Source: a virus. From it: 56,816 nucleotides of DNA. Under the pieces are notes generated by a model. That model was not told the origin of the DNA. It worked only from the letters and a program-made list of their open reading frames with translations, and searched no databases. The stretch's first letter is position 1. The number at the start of each line of letters is the position of its first letter. Both the position numbers and the translations under genes were made by a program. Below, one piece after another: positions 20,965 through 27,766 of this stretch. The DNA is taken from the IMG/VR virus record IMGVR_UViG_3300009159_000084, positions 1-56,816 of that record; one strand, given 5' to 3'.

Positions 20965-21383
20965 GAGACGCAGCCCAAAATGTGCGCTTCAAATTTGCCC
21001 AACTGGTCAATGAATTTGGCACCGAATGGGAAATAGTTCAACACAGCCCCACAGGCCCAAACGACGGAGAATGCTGGACCCGGGCTTGGAACCGCTCCAA
21101 CACAGAAGGCTTGGAGTACGCCGAGGGATTCGCTGTAACCCCACAAACTCTTGTCATCCACGGATTTAGTGTCAAAAAGAGCCTGCTCGGTGAAACAGTT
21201 ATTGAATCTACCGAGGGATTCGAAAAAGCCTTGGCCTATAAGGGTTTTGTCATAAACACGCAGCATCCGCATGTAATCAAGGTAATTGATTTGCATCGCA
21301 GGGCCGGAGATCCAAATTCAAGCGTTTTGGAAACCATTTTGTACTCGCAGCCTTGGGAGCGAGTGCGGGAGGTAATCAAATGA
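20961..21383 (+). CDS. Hypothetical 140-residue protein
   Basis: MRDAAQNVRFKFAQLVNEFG is followed by a mixed alpha/beta body (WEIVQHSPTG, LVIHGFSVKKSLLGETVIES). No motif recognised. It is coupled by four-base overlaps to genes on both sides. Confidence 0.6.
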   Translation: MRDAAQNVRFKFAQLVNEFGTEWEIVQHSPTGPNDGECWTRAWNRSNTEGLEYAEGFAVTPQTLVIHGFSVKKSLLGETVIESTEGFEKALAYKGFVINTQHPHVIKVIDLHRRAGDPNSSVLETILYSQPWERVREVIK

Positions 21384-21580
21384 AAGCCCACGATCCGCGT
21401 ACTGTGATAGCCATCACATTAGCCGGTGTGTTGCCCGATAACTGTTCAATTTCAACGTTTTCTTTGCAAATTGCCGAGCAACTGGCACACTGGCTAACTA
21501 TGAAAGCCGAAGAATTTGATGCGCTCGATGATCGAGCCCCCGGCTATCACGAATTAGCACAGCGCCTAACAGCCCGCTAA
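21380..21580 (+). CDS. Hypothetical 66-residue protein
   Basis: The helical protein MKAHDPRTVIAITLAGVLPD... contains SLQIAEQLAHWLTMKAEEFDAL and ends ELAQRLTAR. ATG 21380 overlapping the preceding stop is preferred. No family recognised. Confidence 0.6.
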   Translation: MKAHDPRTVIAITLAGVLPDNCSISTFSLQIAEQLAHWLTMKAEEFDALDDRAPGYHELAQRLTAR

Positions 21581-21612
21581 TTCTGTCCCTGTCCCCGAGT
21601 GATCGGATAATC

Positions 21613-22116
21613 ATGCTCGAAACTCTTGTATTGGCTGCTGCATTGATTGCAACGCCTGAAATGAAGCAAGTCCCATCTACCCCGCCGGCAGTGGTGGCCA
21701 CTAGGCAAGACCCAAATCAAACAGGAATCAAAGACAGCGCCTACAAGGGTAAGTTCTACCTTAAAGGCCGATTCGAGCCGTATCGCAAATGCGTAGCCTT
21801 TCGAGAAGGGCGCGGCCAATACTGGGGAACCGGATCACACGGCTTATACCAATCCACTTACCAAATGACAGCACCGCTAGTCAGGGGCGCCGCTTGGATG
21901 ATGGGCCCAGAACTGCGCCGCATGTTCGGCGTCAAGCAAGGCAACGTCATCCAATACCGCCTCCTACACACCAAGGGAAGCAAGTGGAGCCGTTTCTACA
22001 TGGACATGGGGTTCTACACCATTCTCAACTGGAAAGGCCCCGGAGAGGGCGATAAACACTGGCACGGAGGCCGCTACGGCTGCAGCCTGCGAGCAAAAAC
22101 ATGGAAGGTGGCCTAA
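21613..22116 (+). CDS. Secreted lysozyme/transglycosylase-like protein
   Basis: The 167-residue protein starts with a short hydrophobic segment (MLETLVLAAALIATPE) that could be a signal peptide. It contains RKCVAFREGRGQYWGTGSHGLYQSTYQMT, like the catalytic-Glu segment of Rpf/lysozyme-type muralytic domains (E in FREGR), then WMMGPELRRMFG, FYMDMGFYTILNW and WHGGRYGCSL. It lies far from the lysis cassette among early genes. A wall-remodelling or host-waking role is speculative. No clear Shine-Dalgarno. Confidence 0.65.
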   Translation: MLETLVLAAALIATPEMKQVPSTPPAVVATRQDPNQTGIKDSAYKGKFYLKGRFEPYRKCVAFREGRGQYWGTGSHGLYQSTYQMTAPLVRGAAWMMGPELRRMFGVKQGNVIQYRLLHTKGSKWSRFYMDMGFYTILNWKGPGEGDKHWHGGRYGCSLRAKTWKVA

Positions 22117-22226
22117 TGGCAGACCCCACAAAAGTCACCACCTGCCCACGATGTGGGCAACCTGTCTGGTCACCGACACTAGAAAACAAAGGCTGCCCGA
22201 TTTGTAAGGCTCTCGACGGCCGCTGA
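22116..22226 (+). CDS. 36-residue zinc-ribbon protein
   Basis: TTCPRCGQPVWSPTLENKGCPICK contains two CxxC pairs. Its ATG overlaps the previous stop by one base. Likely a zinc knuckle; function unknown. Confidence 0.6.
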   Translation: MADPTKVTTCPRCGQPVWSPTLENKGCPICKALDGR

Positions 22227-22243
22227 TCCTCTACCCTTGGCAC
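22227..22243 (+). promoter_or_regulatory. -10 element, leaderless-type
   Basis: TACCCT at 22232-22237 ends exactly 6 bases before ATG 22244, with no Shine-Dalgarno. Weak alone; supported by the same spacing at five other genes. Confidence 0.4.
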
Positions 22244-22501
22244 ATGGGTAAAAAGCAGGAACCTGAAGAGCCGGTCACGTTTGAAGACCGACTCATGCAG
22301 GCCCTTGCCTCACTGCTACCCGATGAAGGGCCAATCATGGTCACTTCATGGATCGCATTCCTTGAATACGTCAACGAAGACGGGCACCCACAACTAGCAG
22401 CCTTCGCTTCACAAATGCCGCCGTGGCGCATGACCGGCATGATCGACGCGGGCGCCGAACTGCTCGCTGAAGAATTCGAATACGACGATTACGACGAATA
22501 A
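22244..22501 (+). CDS. Hypothetical acidic 85-residue protein
   Basis: The protein MGKKQEPEEPVTFEDRLMQA... is helical and ends in a strongly acidic tail (EEFEYDDYDE). No family recognised. An acidic tail suggests a DNA mimic or interaction with a basic partner, but this is speculation. Confidence 0.6.
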   Translation: MGKKQEPEEPVTFEDRLMQALASLLPDEGPIMVTSWIAFLEYVNEDGHPQLAAFASQMPPWRMTGMIDAGAELLAEEFEYDDYDE

Positions 22502-22567
22502 CACCCCGGGTGTTGAAAAGTAAACCCCTATACGCAACAATGGGTCATCATTTTCGAACGGGGAATA

Positions 22568-22876
22568 GTGGACTTTGAAACAGCCCCATGCGTAGGGCAA
22601 GACCCGGCACTGTTCGACCACTACACATTCCCATCTGCCGCGAGCGGCGTCGCTATCTGCAGCACCTGCCATCTCACCGTGGAATGCCTAGATTGGGTAC
22701 GGCCACAAAAAAGTTTCTTCGATGGGGTTGCCGGGAAACTTGTTTGGCGTAACGGGTATCGTGTTCGACCTGACAACAGCACGCGAGAAGACCGCATCAT
22801 TCGGCTACGCAAAGAACGGGAGAACACAATTCGTGGCATTTCATCAGATCATCCCGAAGGGTTACCCAAATTTTAA
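22568..22876 (+). CDS. WhiB-like regulator 1
   Basis: The 102-residue protein has the four-cysteine pattern C8-x22-C31-x2-C34-x5-C40, expected to ligate a [4Fe-4S] cluster. A GVAGKLVW-type turn takes the place of the usual G[VI]WGG, followed by a basic C-terminus (RIIRLRKEREN). WhiB proteins bind the principal sigma factor and are confined to actinobacteria and their phages. GTG start with ACGGGGA upstream. It overlaps the second WhiB gene by 44 bases. Confidence 0.8.
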   Translation: MDFETAPCVGQDPALFDHYTFPSAASGVAICSTCHLTVECLDWVRPQKSFFDGVAGKLVWRNGYRVRPDNSTREDRIIRLRKERENTIRGISSDHPEGLPKF

Positions 22877-23120
22877 TGGGGAACAACTTTGCAGCCAAAC
22901 AGACCCGGATTTGTTTTACAACGACAAACCGGATTCAAACGTTACAAAACAACTTCGTCTCATATGTGCGAGGTGCCCAAAACTTGTGGATTGCAGAGAA
23001 TATGCGATACACAATGAAAGAGATGGTTTCTGGGGTGGACTTACTGCCCGGGAACGTCAAGGAGTACGCAAGAGAATCAACATTATTATCAAAAATCAGC
23101 AGCGCATGTCTGCCGCCTAA
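22833..23120 (+). CDS. WhiB-like regulator 2
   Basis: From GTG 22833 the 95-residue protein shows C20-x24-C45-x2-C48-x5-C54 and the canonical GFWGGLT turn (65-71), then a basic helix ending RKRINIIIKNQQRM. This is a textbook WhiB layout. The GTG is chosen because GGGAG lies 10 bases upstream and longer starts in this frame would run back through most of WhiB 1. It probably redirects host transcription through sigma-A. Confidence 0.88.
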   Translation: MAFHQIIPKGYPNFNGEQLCSQTDPDLFYNDKPDSNVTKQLRLICARCPKLVDCREYAIHNERDGFWGGLTARERQGVRKRINIIIKNQQRMSAA

Positions 23121-23135
23121 AGAAAAGAGAAAACA

Positions 23136-23555
23136 ATGAGCACAACCGTTACGTTAACTGGACGCCTTGGTGCGGATCCTGAACTTCGTTTTACTGCAGG
23201 TGGGAAACCTGTTGTGTCATTCACTATGGTGACATCGAAGTCAGTGAAGAATAAAGACACCGAGCAGTGGGAAGAGAGTGAGACCACTTGGTGGCGTTGT
23301 ACCGCATGGGATCAGATGGCCGAAAACATTACTGAAGCGTTTTCTAAAGGTGACGCCGTAATTGTTGTGGGCCGTGCCTATTCGGAGAAGTATACGACTA
23401 AAGAAGGTGTTGAACGTCAGACTCTTTCAGTGCAGGTGTATAACGCTGGCCCGGATTTGCGGATGGCTAAAGCCGTGAAGCGTTCGGCGCCGTCTGTTGC
23501 TGCAGTGAATGATCCATGGGCTACTAGCCCGGTTGGTGATGAGCCGCCTTTCTGA
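23136..23555 (+). CDS. ssb: Single-stranded DNA-binding protein
   Basis: The 139-residue protein has the SSB OB-fold pattern (MSTTVTLTGRLGADPELRFT, PVVSFTMVTS, WWRCTAWDQMAENI, GDAVIVVGRAYSEKY). It also has a short linker and the acidic tip DEPPF that recruits partner proteins. AAAGAGAAAA precedes the ATG. It fits with the Rad52-like and Gam-like proteins in replication/recombination. Confidence 0.93.
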   Translation: MSTTVTLTGRLGADPELRFTAGGKPVVSFTMVTSKSVKNKDTEQWEESETTWWRCTAWDQMAENITEAFSKGDAVIVVGRAYSEKYTTKEGVERQTLSVQVYNAGPDLRMAKAVKRSAPSVAAVNDPWATSPVGDEPPF

Positions 23556-23643
23556 TCCAAGCGAGGATGCGGGTCTTGAGTACATTGCATGGCTTGAGAC
23601 CCGCTACCGCTGGGAATGTGACGACACGCTACCCCCGGTGTAA
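23539..23643 (+). CDS. Possible 34-residue peptide after ssb
   Basis: MSRLSDPSEDAGLEYIAWLE continues TRYRWECDDTLPPV. It overlaps the end of ssb and its final codons contain the left arm of the next promoter's inverted repeat. The LEYIAWLETRY helix looks protein-like, but there is no other support. Confidence 0.3.
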   Translation: MSRLSDPSEDAGLEYIAWLETRYRWECDDTLPPV

Positions 23644-23713
23644 AGAACTAATCCGGGGTATGGTACGCTTACTTATGTAAGAGAGGGAAAGGCCCTCGGG
23701 ACGGGAGACCCAA
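23630..23713 (+). promoter_or_regulatory. Promoter with inverted repeat and start-associated 14-mer
   Basis: TACCCCCGG (23630-23638) and CCGGGGTA (23653-23660) flank TGTAAAGAACTAAT. The extended -10 TGGTACGCT (TACGCT 23664-23669) follows, and GGGACGGGAGACCC (23698-23711) sits two bases before ATG 23714. Confidence 0.75.
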
Positions 23714-24154
23714 ATGAGCACAGCGACTATCGCAACCAAAGTTTTGCCTGACGACATCGCTCAGGTATTTATTGAAGCCCGCGCCGCTGCAGAAACAGCA
23801 GCCGCAGCATGTGTACCAACACCAATCGTCGTCGGTACAGCAAAGTCAATATTCGGCGAAGGCAGCAACGACATCGACTACGCCAAGAAAACCTATTACG
23901 TCCCTAGCGGCGTTTGCGGTTTTGCCGGCGTCAAGATCCGCCCAGCACGCGGCAAGATCGTGACATGGCTCAAGGGCAAGGGCATCGGTCGCCCAGATTC
24001 ATACGCGGGCGGCTACTACATCGCCTCGTACGAATTCGCCACCAGCACTCGTGGATCTCAATCCTACGAAGTTGCGTGCGCTGCCGCTCGTGGAGCAGCC
24101 AGCCTATTGGCCTCCTACGGATTGAAAGTAAGCGTCGAGTCACGTCTCGACTAA
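23714..24154 (+). CDS. Hypothetical 146-residue protein
   Basis: The protein has an Ala-rich N-terminal helix (VFIEARAAAETAAAACV), then KTYYVPSGVCGFAGVKIRPARGKIVTWLKGKGIGR with YYIASYEF and an Ala-rich helix (YEVACAAARGAASLLASYG). No family recognised. It stands alone behind one of the strongest family promoters, implying high or tightly timed expression. Confidence 0.65.
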   Translation: MSTATIATKVLPDDIAQVFIEARAAAETAAAACVPTPIVVGTAKSIFGEGSNDIDYAKKTYYVPSGVCGFAGVKIRPARGKIVTWLKGKGIGRPDSYAGGYYIASYEFATSTRGSQSYEVACAAARGAASLLASYGLKVSVESRLD

Positions 24155-24289
24155 AAGACTCCGGCGTTAGATCGTGACCCCCATCCGATTTAGCGCCGGA
24201 CCCCGCCCGGGGGTTATGCGACCGCTAGTTCTCCCCCGTTCTAGCAGCGACTCGCTACCCCCGGGCACCAAACTATCTAGGGAGAATCA
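24155..24289 (+). other. Hairpin-rich gap
   Basis: TCCGGCG and CGCCGGA can pair across about 26 bases, and CCCC-GCCC-GGGG forms a compact hairpin next to it. Further CCCCCG boxes follow, then AGGGAGAATC before ATG 24290. A terminator for the 146-residue gene followed by a weak promoter is likely. Confidence 0.4.
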
Positions 24290-24472
24290 ATGTGGGTAAA
24301 GCACACTCAACGCATCGAACCAACAATCGCTATAGAACGCGGTTCAACATTCGAGATCACTATTACGTTCAGCCCGGATCTGAAAATCTTATTGTCTTAC
24401 GAGGAAGGGAGACGGTTGTGTCACAAACTCGAAACAGCATTAGCCGATCACGAAATCAACGACGGGGAGTAA
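24290..24472 (+). CDS. Hypothetical 60-residue protein
   Basis: MWVKHTQRIEPTIAIERGST is followed by two strands and a helix (GRRLCHKLETALADHEIN). Good Shine-Dalgarno (AGGGAG). No family recognised. The next gene begins inside it. Confidence 0.55.
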   Translation: MWVKHTQRIEPTIAIERGSTFEITITFSPDLKILLSYEEGRRLCHKLETALADHEINDGE

Positions 24473-24591
24473 GGCTTACACCTCGGGGTTGGTTTGTGTT
24501 GTATCTGGGCATTATTGTGGTTGCTATTGTTGCAAACATTCTGCTCCGTGATTTCTGTTGGGGCGGTCCATGCGTTTGGGAGGAACAATGA
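24418..24591 (+). CDS. 57-residue single-span membrane protein
   Basis: From GTG 24418, preceded by GGAAGGGAG, the product has a basic N-terminus (SQTRNSISRSRNQRRGVRL), one membrane span (GWFVLYLGIIVVAIVANILL) and a short CWGGPCVW tail. It overlaps the preceding gene by 55 bases in another frame, which is unusually long for this phage, but the Shine-Dalgarno and topology are convincing. Confidence 0.55.
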   Translation: MSQTRNSISRSRNQRRGVRLTPRGWFVLYLGIIVVAIVANILLRDFCWGGPCVWEEQ

Positions 24592-24809
24592 TTAAAAATA
24601 AAGATCAGGCTCAAGTGCAAAGAAATTACGCATGGGCCGTTGCCGAATGGCTTCGTGACACTGATGAATATGATATTTACGCGGCCGATATTTTAGATTG
24701 TTTAGCCTGTTTAGGGTTTACCTTAATTCCTTCAACAACAGACGAAGCAGACGCAATGACCCTCGCATACATCATGGAATTGGATTTATATGTCGAAAAG
24801 GATTCCTAA
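24588..24809 (+). CDS. Hypothetical 73-residue protein
   Basis: MIKNKDQAQVQRNYAWAVAE is helical and acidic. ATG 24588 follows GGGAGGAAC and overlaps the previous stop by four bases. No family recognised. Confidence 0.6.
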   Translation: MIKNKDQAQVQRNYAWAVAEWLRDTDEYDIYAADILDCLACLGFTLIPSTTDEADAMTLAYIMELDLYVEKDS

Positions 24810-25011
24810 ATACAGCGAAGATTTTATTCGCAATTTTTGTGAAGAATTTGAATGGACACGCCCACGACATAGCGGCCTCTGTTCAGTCGCCGCACCCATT
24901 TTCAATCTATCGCCTAGGACCGTTGCAAAATACCTTACTTACGGCAAAACCAATTTTGGGATAGTTGTTTCTCACGTTGATGACTCAACTAGGGCTAGGC
25001 TCTCCGCATGA
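24790..25011 (+). CDS. Small HTH-like protein (73 residues)
   Basis: The basic protein contains SVAAPIFNLSPRTVAKYLTYGKT, which resembles the turn and recognition helix of a helix-turn-helix. It overlaps the previous gene by 20 bases and the next by four. A DNA-binding role is tentative. Confidence 0.55.
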   Translation: MSKRIPKYSEDFIRNFCEEFEWTRPRHSGLCSVAAPIFNLSPRTVAKYLTYGKTNFGIVVSHVDDSTRARLSA

Positions 25012-25160
25012 TTGACATGGCTATCATCATTGCGTTTGGGCTTATCTGTTTCACGGTTGGCTACATCATTGGAAAGATCTTTGCTGTAGCAGATTCTGTA
25101 ACAAATACGGGGAAGGGGAAAAATGACCACCCACACCGCAAATTTTCGTCCCGATCATGA
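25008..25160 (+). CDS. 50-residue single-span membrane protein
   Basis: MIDMAIIIAFGLICFTVGYI forms a membrane span, followed by a basic tail (GKGKNDHPHRKFSSRS). It overlaps the genes on both sides. No family recognised. Confidence 0.5.
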   Translation: MIDMAIIIAFGLICFTVGYIIGKIFAVADSVTNTGKGKNDHPHRKFSSRS

Positions 25161-25332
25161 TGAACTATGTGGTCGTGGTCAGGGGGGAAGTTCCAATACC
25201 GGGTGTGATAAATGTTTAGGCATTAAGATCGCACGCGACGAAGGATTCAAGCGCGGTTACAAGGCCGCTCTTGGAGACGTGGAGGCAATACAGAAACGGT
25301 TGTGGGAAGAGGTTATTGATGAAAAATCATGA
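25123..25332 (+). CDS. Small HDELC-type cysteine protein
   Basis: The 69-residue product has RPDHDELCGRGQGGSSNTGC and CDKC, then a charged helix (ARDEGFKRGYKAALGDVEAIQKRL). The HDxLC start is shared with the next two genes. Zinc binding is likely. GGGGAAGGGG precedes the ATG. Confidence 0.6.
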   Translation: MTTHTANFRPDHDELCGRGQGGSSNTGCDKCLGIKIARDEGFKRGYKAALGDVEAIQKRLWEEVIDEKS

Positions 25333-25510
25333 TCCGTTATGCCCGGCCCCTCATCCGCAATTGATTCTTCCAACGATCTGCACTTACTGCCAACTCATTG
25401 ATCAAGTGGTTGAACGTGAATCAAAAAATAGTGGCATTGATGGCAAATGGTTTTATACCGATACCGAACAATTACAGAATGCTCTTGAAAGGTTTTTCAG
25501 TGACTCATGA
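25319..25510 (+). CDS. Small HDPLC-type cysteine protein
   Basis: The 63-residue product MKNHDPLCPAPHPQLILPTI has CTYC, then a helical C-terminus. ATG 25319 lies inside the previous gene. The HDPLC...CxxC pattern is common among small actinobacteriophage proteins. Probably a zinc knuckle. Confidence 0.6.
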   Translation: MKNHDPLCPAPHPQLILPTICTYCQLIDQVVERESKNSGIDGKWFYTDTEQLQNALERFFSDS

Positions 25511-25826
25511 CCCGTTGTGCCGTTTGCAGAATGATGAACTTTGCGATTGCGCGTTCATTACCGAGATTCGCGAGAATGAGCGTGAGGCAATGACTGAAGG
25601 TATTCAGTCGCTTGATGCGTTCAAGGTGGGTCAGGAGGCTTATGCAATGGGCCGTGAGGATGCTATCCGTGGGGTGCAGTCGGTGAAGGTAACCGGGATT
25701 GCTGTGTTTCAGGAGGATACGCCGTTGACCCTCGCTGAGCGGGTGAAGACGCGGTGTTTGGATGCGGCTATTGGGCGTGCGCCGGTCGACACGCTGATTT
25801 TGCCGGGGTCAATACAACAGACTTAA
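25500..25826 (+). CDS. HDPLC-type cysteine protein, 108 residues
   Basis: From GTG 25500 (GAAAGG upstream) the product begins MTHDPLCRLQNDELCDC and continues as a charged helix (ITEIRENEREAMTEGIQSLDAF). It is the third consecutive gene with an HDxLC N-terminus, implying duplication. Function unknown. Confidence 0.6.
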   Translation: MTHDPLCRLQNDELCDCAFITEIRENEREAMTEGIQSLDAFKVGQEAYAMGREDAIRGVQSVKVTGIAVFQEDTPLTLAERVKTRCLDAAIGRAPVDTLILPGSIQQT

Positions 25827-25876
25827 CCGGGGTATGCTAAACTGGGGTTGTACCGAGAGAGAGGGAGACCCCAGAA
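25806..25876 (+). promoter_or_regulatory. Promoter of the repeated family
   Basis: CAGACTTAACCGGGGTATGC runs into the extended -10 TGCTAAACT (TAAACT 25838-25843). GAGAGAGGGAGACCCC, a variant of the start-associated sequence, lies before ATG 25877. Confidence 0.65.
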
Positions 25877-26029
25877 ATGAAAAGCATTGTTGGAACCAAA
25901 GAGTGGGAAGAAGCCTGCGCCGAATACGTCGCCGCTTTGGACAAGGCCGCAGAAACCGGATACAAGGGCTGGGAACACGCAAGTTGTGACCACGCTTACG
26001 GCTACTGCACCGAGGGCGGTTACAAATGA
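25877..26029 (+). CDS. Hypothetical 50-residue protein
   Basis: MKSIVGTKEWEEACAEYVAA is helical, with a Cys/His/Tyr-rich end (ASCDHAYGYC). It overlaps the next gene by four bases. No family recognised. Confidence 0.55.
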   Translation: MKSIVGTKEWEEACAEYVAALDKAAETGYKGWEHASCDHAYGYCTEGGYK

Positions 26030-26139
26030 GCGCCTTAGAGACCATCGCCGTTGCTTGCGGAATCATCATCGGCTTACTGGCCACCGGATCAATTCTGTCA
26101 TTTGCGTTAACCGCCGCGATTGAAGGAGAGCAATCATGA
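26026..26139 (+). CDS. 37-residue membrane peptide
   Basis: MSALETIAVACGIIIGLLAT continues GSILSFALTAAIEGEQS, essentially one membrane span. Both ends overlap neighbours by ATGA, which supports translation. Function unknown. Confidence 0.5.
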   Translation: MSALETIAVACGIIIGLLATGSILSFALTAAIEGEQS

Positions 26140-26462
26140 GCACCGAATACATTGCCAAGACCATCCAAAAGCAAATCGGCACCGATGCTTGGTTAGCGGT
26201 ATCAGCCCGCAACGCATCATTCTGTGAAGTCCCTGAAGGCGTCCAACTACGCTTCCGTTACGGCTCAAGTCACGGGCTTGCCCAATGGTGCGAGATCACC
26301 TACAACCGTGGCAGCGACGACTACGCGATCTGGGCATACAAAATCAATCGCAAGGGTGAGCGCGTAGAACTCGACTACGACAAGCGCATTGCTAAGTTCG
26401 AAGGCATTTACTTCGACACCCTGCCATGGCTTATCCGCGACATCAATTCGGAGGCAGCATGA
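26136..26462 (+). CDS. Hypothetical 108-residue protein
   Basis: The product has a mixed alpha/beta character (VQLRFRYGSSHGLAQWCEITYNRG, YAIWAYKINRKGERVELDYD). GGAGAG precedes the ATG and both ends overlap neighbours. No family recognised. Confidence 0.6.
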   Translation: MSTEYIAKTIQKQIGTDAWLAVSARNASFCEVPEGVQLRFRYGSSHGLAQWCEITYNRGSDDYAIWAYKINRKGERVELDYDKRIAKFEGIYFDTLPWLIRDINSEAA

Positions 26463-26587
26463 ACACATGCGCCGTTTGCGGCGGGCCACTCCCTGAAGAG
26501 CGCCCAAAATACATCACGACCTGTTCACCTGAGTGCCGCCAAGAGCGCACCGCACAAATCATTTTCGGAAAGGAATCATCAAAATGA
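26459..26587 (+). CDS. 42-residue zinc-finger protein
   Basis: MNTCAVCGGPLPEERPKYIT continues TCSPECRQER: two cysteine pairs in the CxxC...CxxxC arrangement of MYND/zinc-knuckle-like minidomains often found in small phage proteins. Overlaps both neighbours by four bases. Confidence 0.65.
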   Translation: MNTCAVCGGPLPEERPKYITTCSPECRQERTAQIIFGKESSK

Positions 26588-26793
26588 GCGTTGACTACAA
26601 AACCCTAAAGATCGGCGATGTTCTCGAATATGAAGATCGCGCAAATCCGCCACAGCAATACGTTGTGCTCAAGCCCTATGTCACCAATTTTGGTTCTGAA
26701 TGGGAACTTATCGGATGGGAAGAAAATAAACCGGTAAAGAAATATTCGGATTGCCGTCAAGCGGGCTGGAAACTTGTATCGGAGGAATCATGA
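26584..26793 (+). CDS. Hypothetical 69-residue protein
   Basis: MSVDYKTLKIGDVLEYEDRA, with strands around QQYVVLKPYV and WELIGWEENK, suggests a small barrel. GGAAAGG precedes the ATG. No family recognised. Confidence 0.6.
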   Translation: MSVDYKTLKIGDVLEYEDRANPPQQYVVLKPYVTNFGSEWELIGWEENKPVKKYSDCRQAGWKLVSEES

Positions 26794-27122
26794 GCGACAA
26801 CAGCACAAAAGAATACGCACAACACCTAGCCGACACAGTATTTCAAGCATCAGAAACAGGTGACCCATACGAATTCGTTTCAGATGTCCTAGACATACGA
26901 CGCACCTACTCCAGCAGTGGCGACCTGTTTAGTGTGTCGCTACTCGTAACCTTCGGTGGCCCTAATGCTTGGCTCCATGTCCAAAGCAACGGCATCGAGG
27001 TAGAAGTATCTTGGTATTCAGATCCAGCGGTTAAGTGGGTTTATTGCCCTGACTTCGCTGACTCGATCCTTGAATTGTTTAATGACTGGGACATGGACGC
27101 TGCTCGTGGAGTGAGGCGATGA
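26790..27122 (+). CDS. Hypothetical 110-residue protein
   Basis: The acidic protein has an N-terminal helix (AQHLADTVFQASETGDPYEFV), a strand-rich middle with FSVSLLVTFGGPNAWLHVQS, and an acidic C-terminal helix. ATG 26790 overlaps the preceding stop. No family recognised. Confidence 0.6.
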   Translation: MSDNSTKEYAQHLADTVFQASETGDPYEFVSDVLDIRRTYSSSGDLFSVSLLVTFGGPNAWLHVQSNGIEVEVSWYSDPAVKWVYCPDFADSILELFNDWDMDAARGVRR

Positions 27123-27154
27123 ATGACTTGCGTCTGACCAAGGAGGAATCATGA
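27119..27154 (+). other. Possible 11-codon coupling ORF
   Basis: An ATG overlapping the previous stop opens an 11-codon frame (MNDLRLTKEES) that ends by ATGA overlap with the HD gene. Its AAGGAGG segment is also the Shine-Dalgarno of that gene. Probably a coupling device rather than a functional peptide. Confidence 0.3.
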
Positions 27155-27687
27155 ACTACGACCTCAGCACCGTTGAAGGTGCCCTGCAATTAGTAATTGA
27201 AGCCCACGCCGGGCAGGTGGATAAGCAAGGCCACCCATACATCCTGCACCTTGTTCGAGTCGGTGCATCACTTTGGCGGTTCGGTGATGACGCTGTTATT
27301 GCCGGATTGTTGCATGACGTAGTGGAAGACAGCGCGGTCACGTTGCAAGATCTCGCAAATTATGGCGCTTCACCTGCCGTAGTGAGCGCGGTTGCCTCGG
27401 TTACAAAACACACCTCAGAAGCCAATTGGGAGGACTATGAGGTCAGTATCCGTAAGGCTCTGGCCGATCCGGTGGGCAAGTGGGTTAAGGCCGCTAACGT
27501 GGCTGACAATGCCGGGCGTTTGGATGGGATCCCGTGGGGTCCGTTGCATAAGCGTTTGGAATCCAAGTATGAGAAGGCTGTTGCGTTGATTGCTACGGTG
27601 ATTCCGGGTTATCGGATTGATTTGGAGTTGCGTCCCGCGCGAGACATTTTTGATGATTTGTCGGATGCGGATTTCCGAGATCTATAG
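27151..27687 (+). CDS. HD-domain hydrolase resembling (p)ppGpp hydrolases
   Basis: The 178-residue protein has EAHAGQVDKQGHPYILHLVRVG (H19, H33), AGLLHDVVEDS (HD at 55-56, ED at 59-60), VTKHTS and WVKAANVADNAGRL (D119). This is the order of the metal-binding HD fold in RelA/SpoT hydrolase domains and single-domain small alarmone hydrolases. It may remove (p)ppGpp or a toxic alarmone made by the host. The substrate is inferred from family. Confidence 0.8.
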   Translation: MNYDLSTVEGALQLVIEAHAGQVDKQGHPYILHLVRVGASLWRFGDDAVIAGLLHDVVEDSAVTLQDLANYGASPAVVSAVASVTKHTSEANWEDYEVSIRKALADPVGKWVKAANVADNAGRLDGIPWGPLHKRLESKYEKAVALIATVIPGYRIDLELRPARDIFDDLSDADFRDL

Positions 27688-27690
27688 CGC

Positions 27691-27766
27691 GACACACCCC
27701 CCGGTAATTGATACATAACCCGGGTGTGGTACACTGAAAGTACACAACAGGGACGGGAGACCCAAA
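27691..27766 (+). promoter_or_regulatory. Promoter with inverted repeat and start-associated 14-mer
   Basis: CACACCCCCCGGT (27693-27705) and ACCCGGGTGTG (27718-27728) are near-inverted arms. The second runs into the extended -10 TGGTACACT (TACACT 27730-27735). GGGACGGGAGACCC (27750-27763) is three bases before ATG 27767. Confidence 0.75.
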
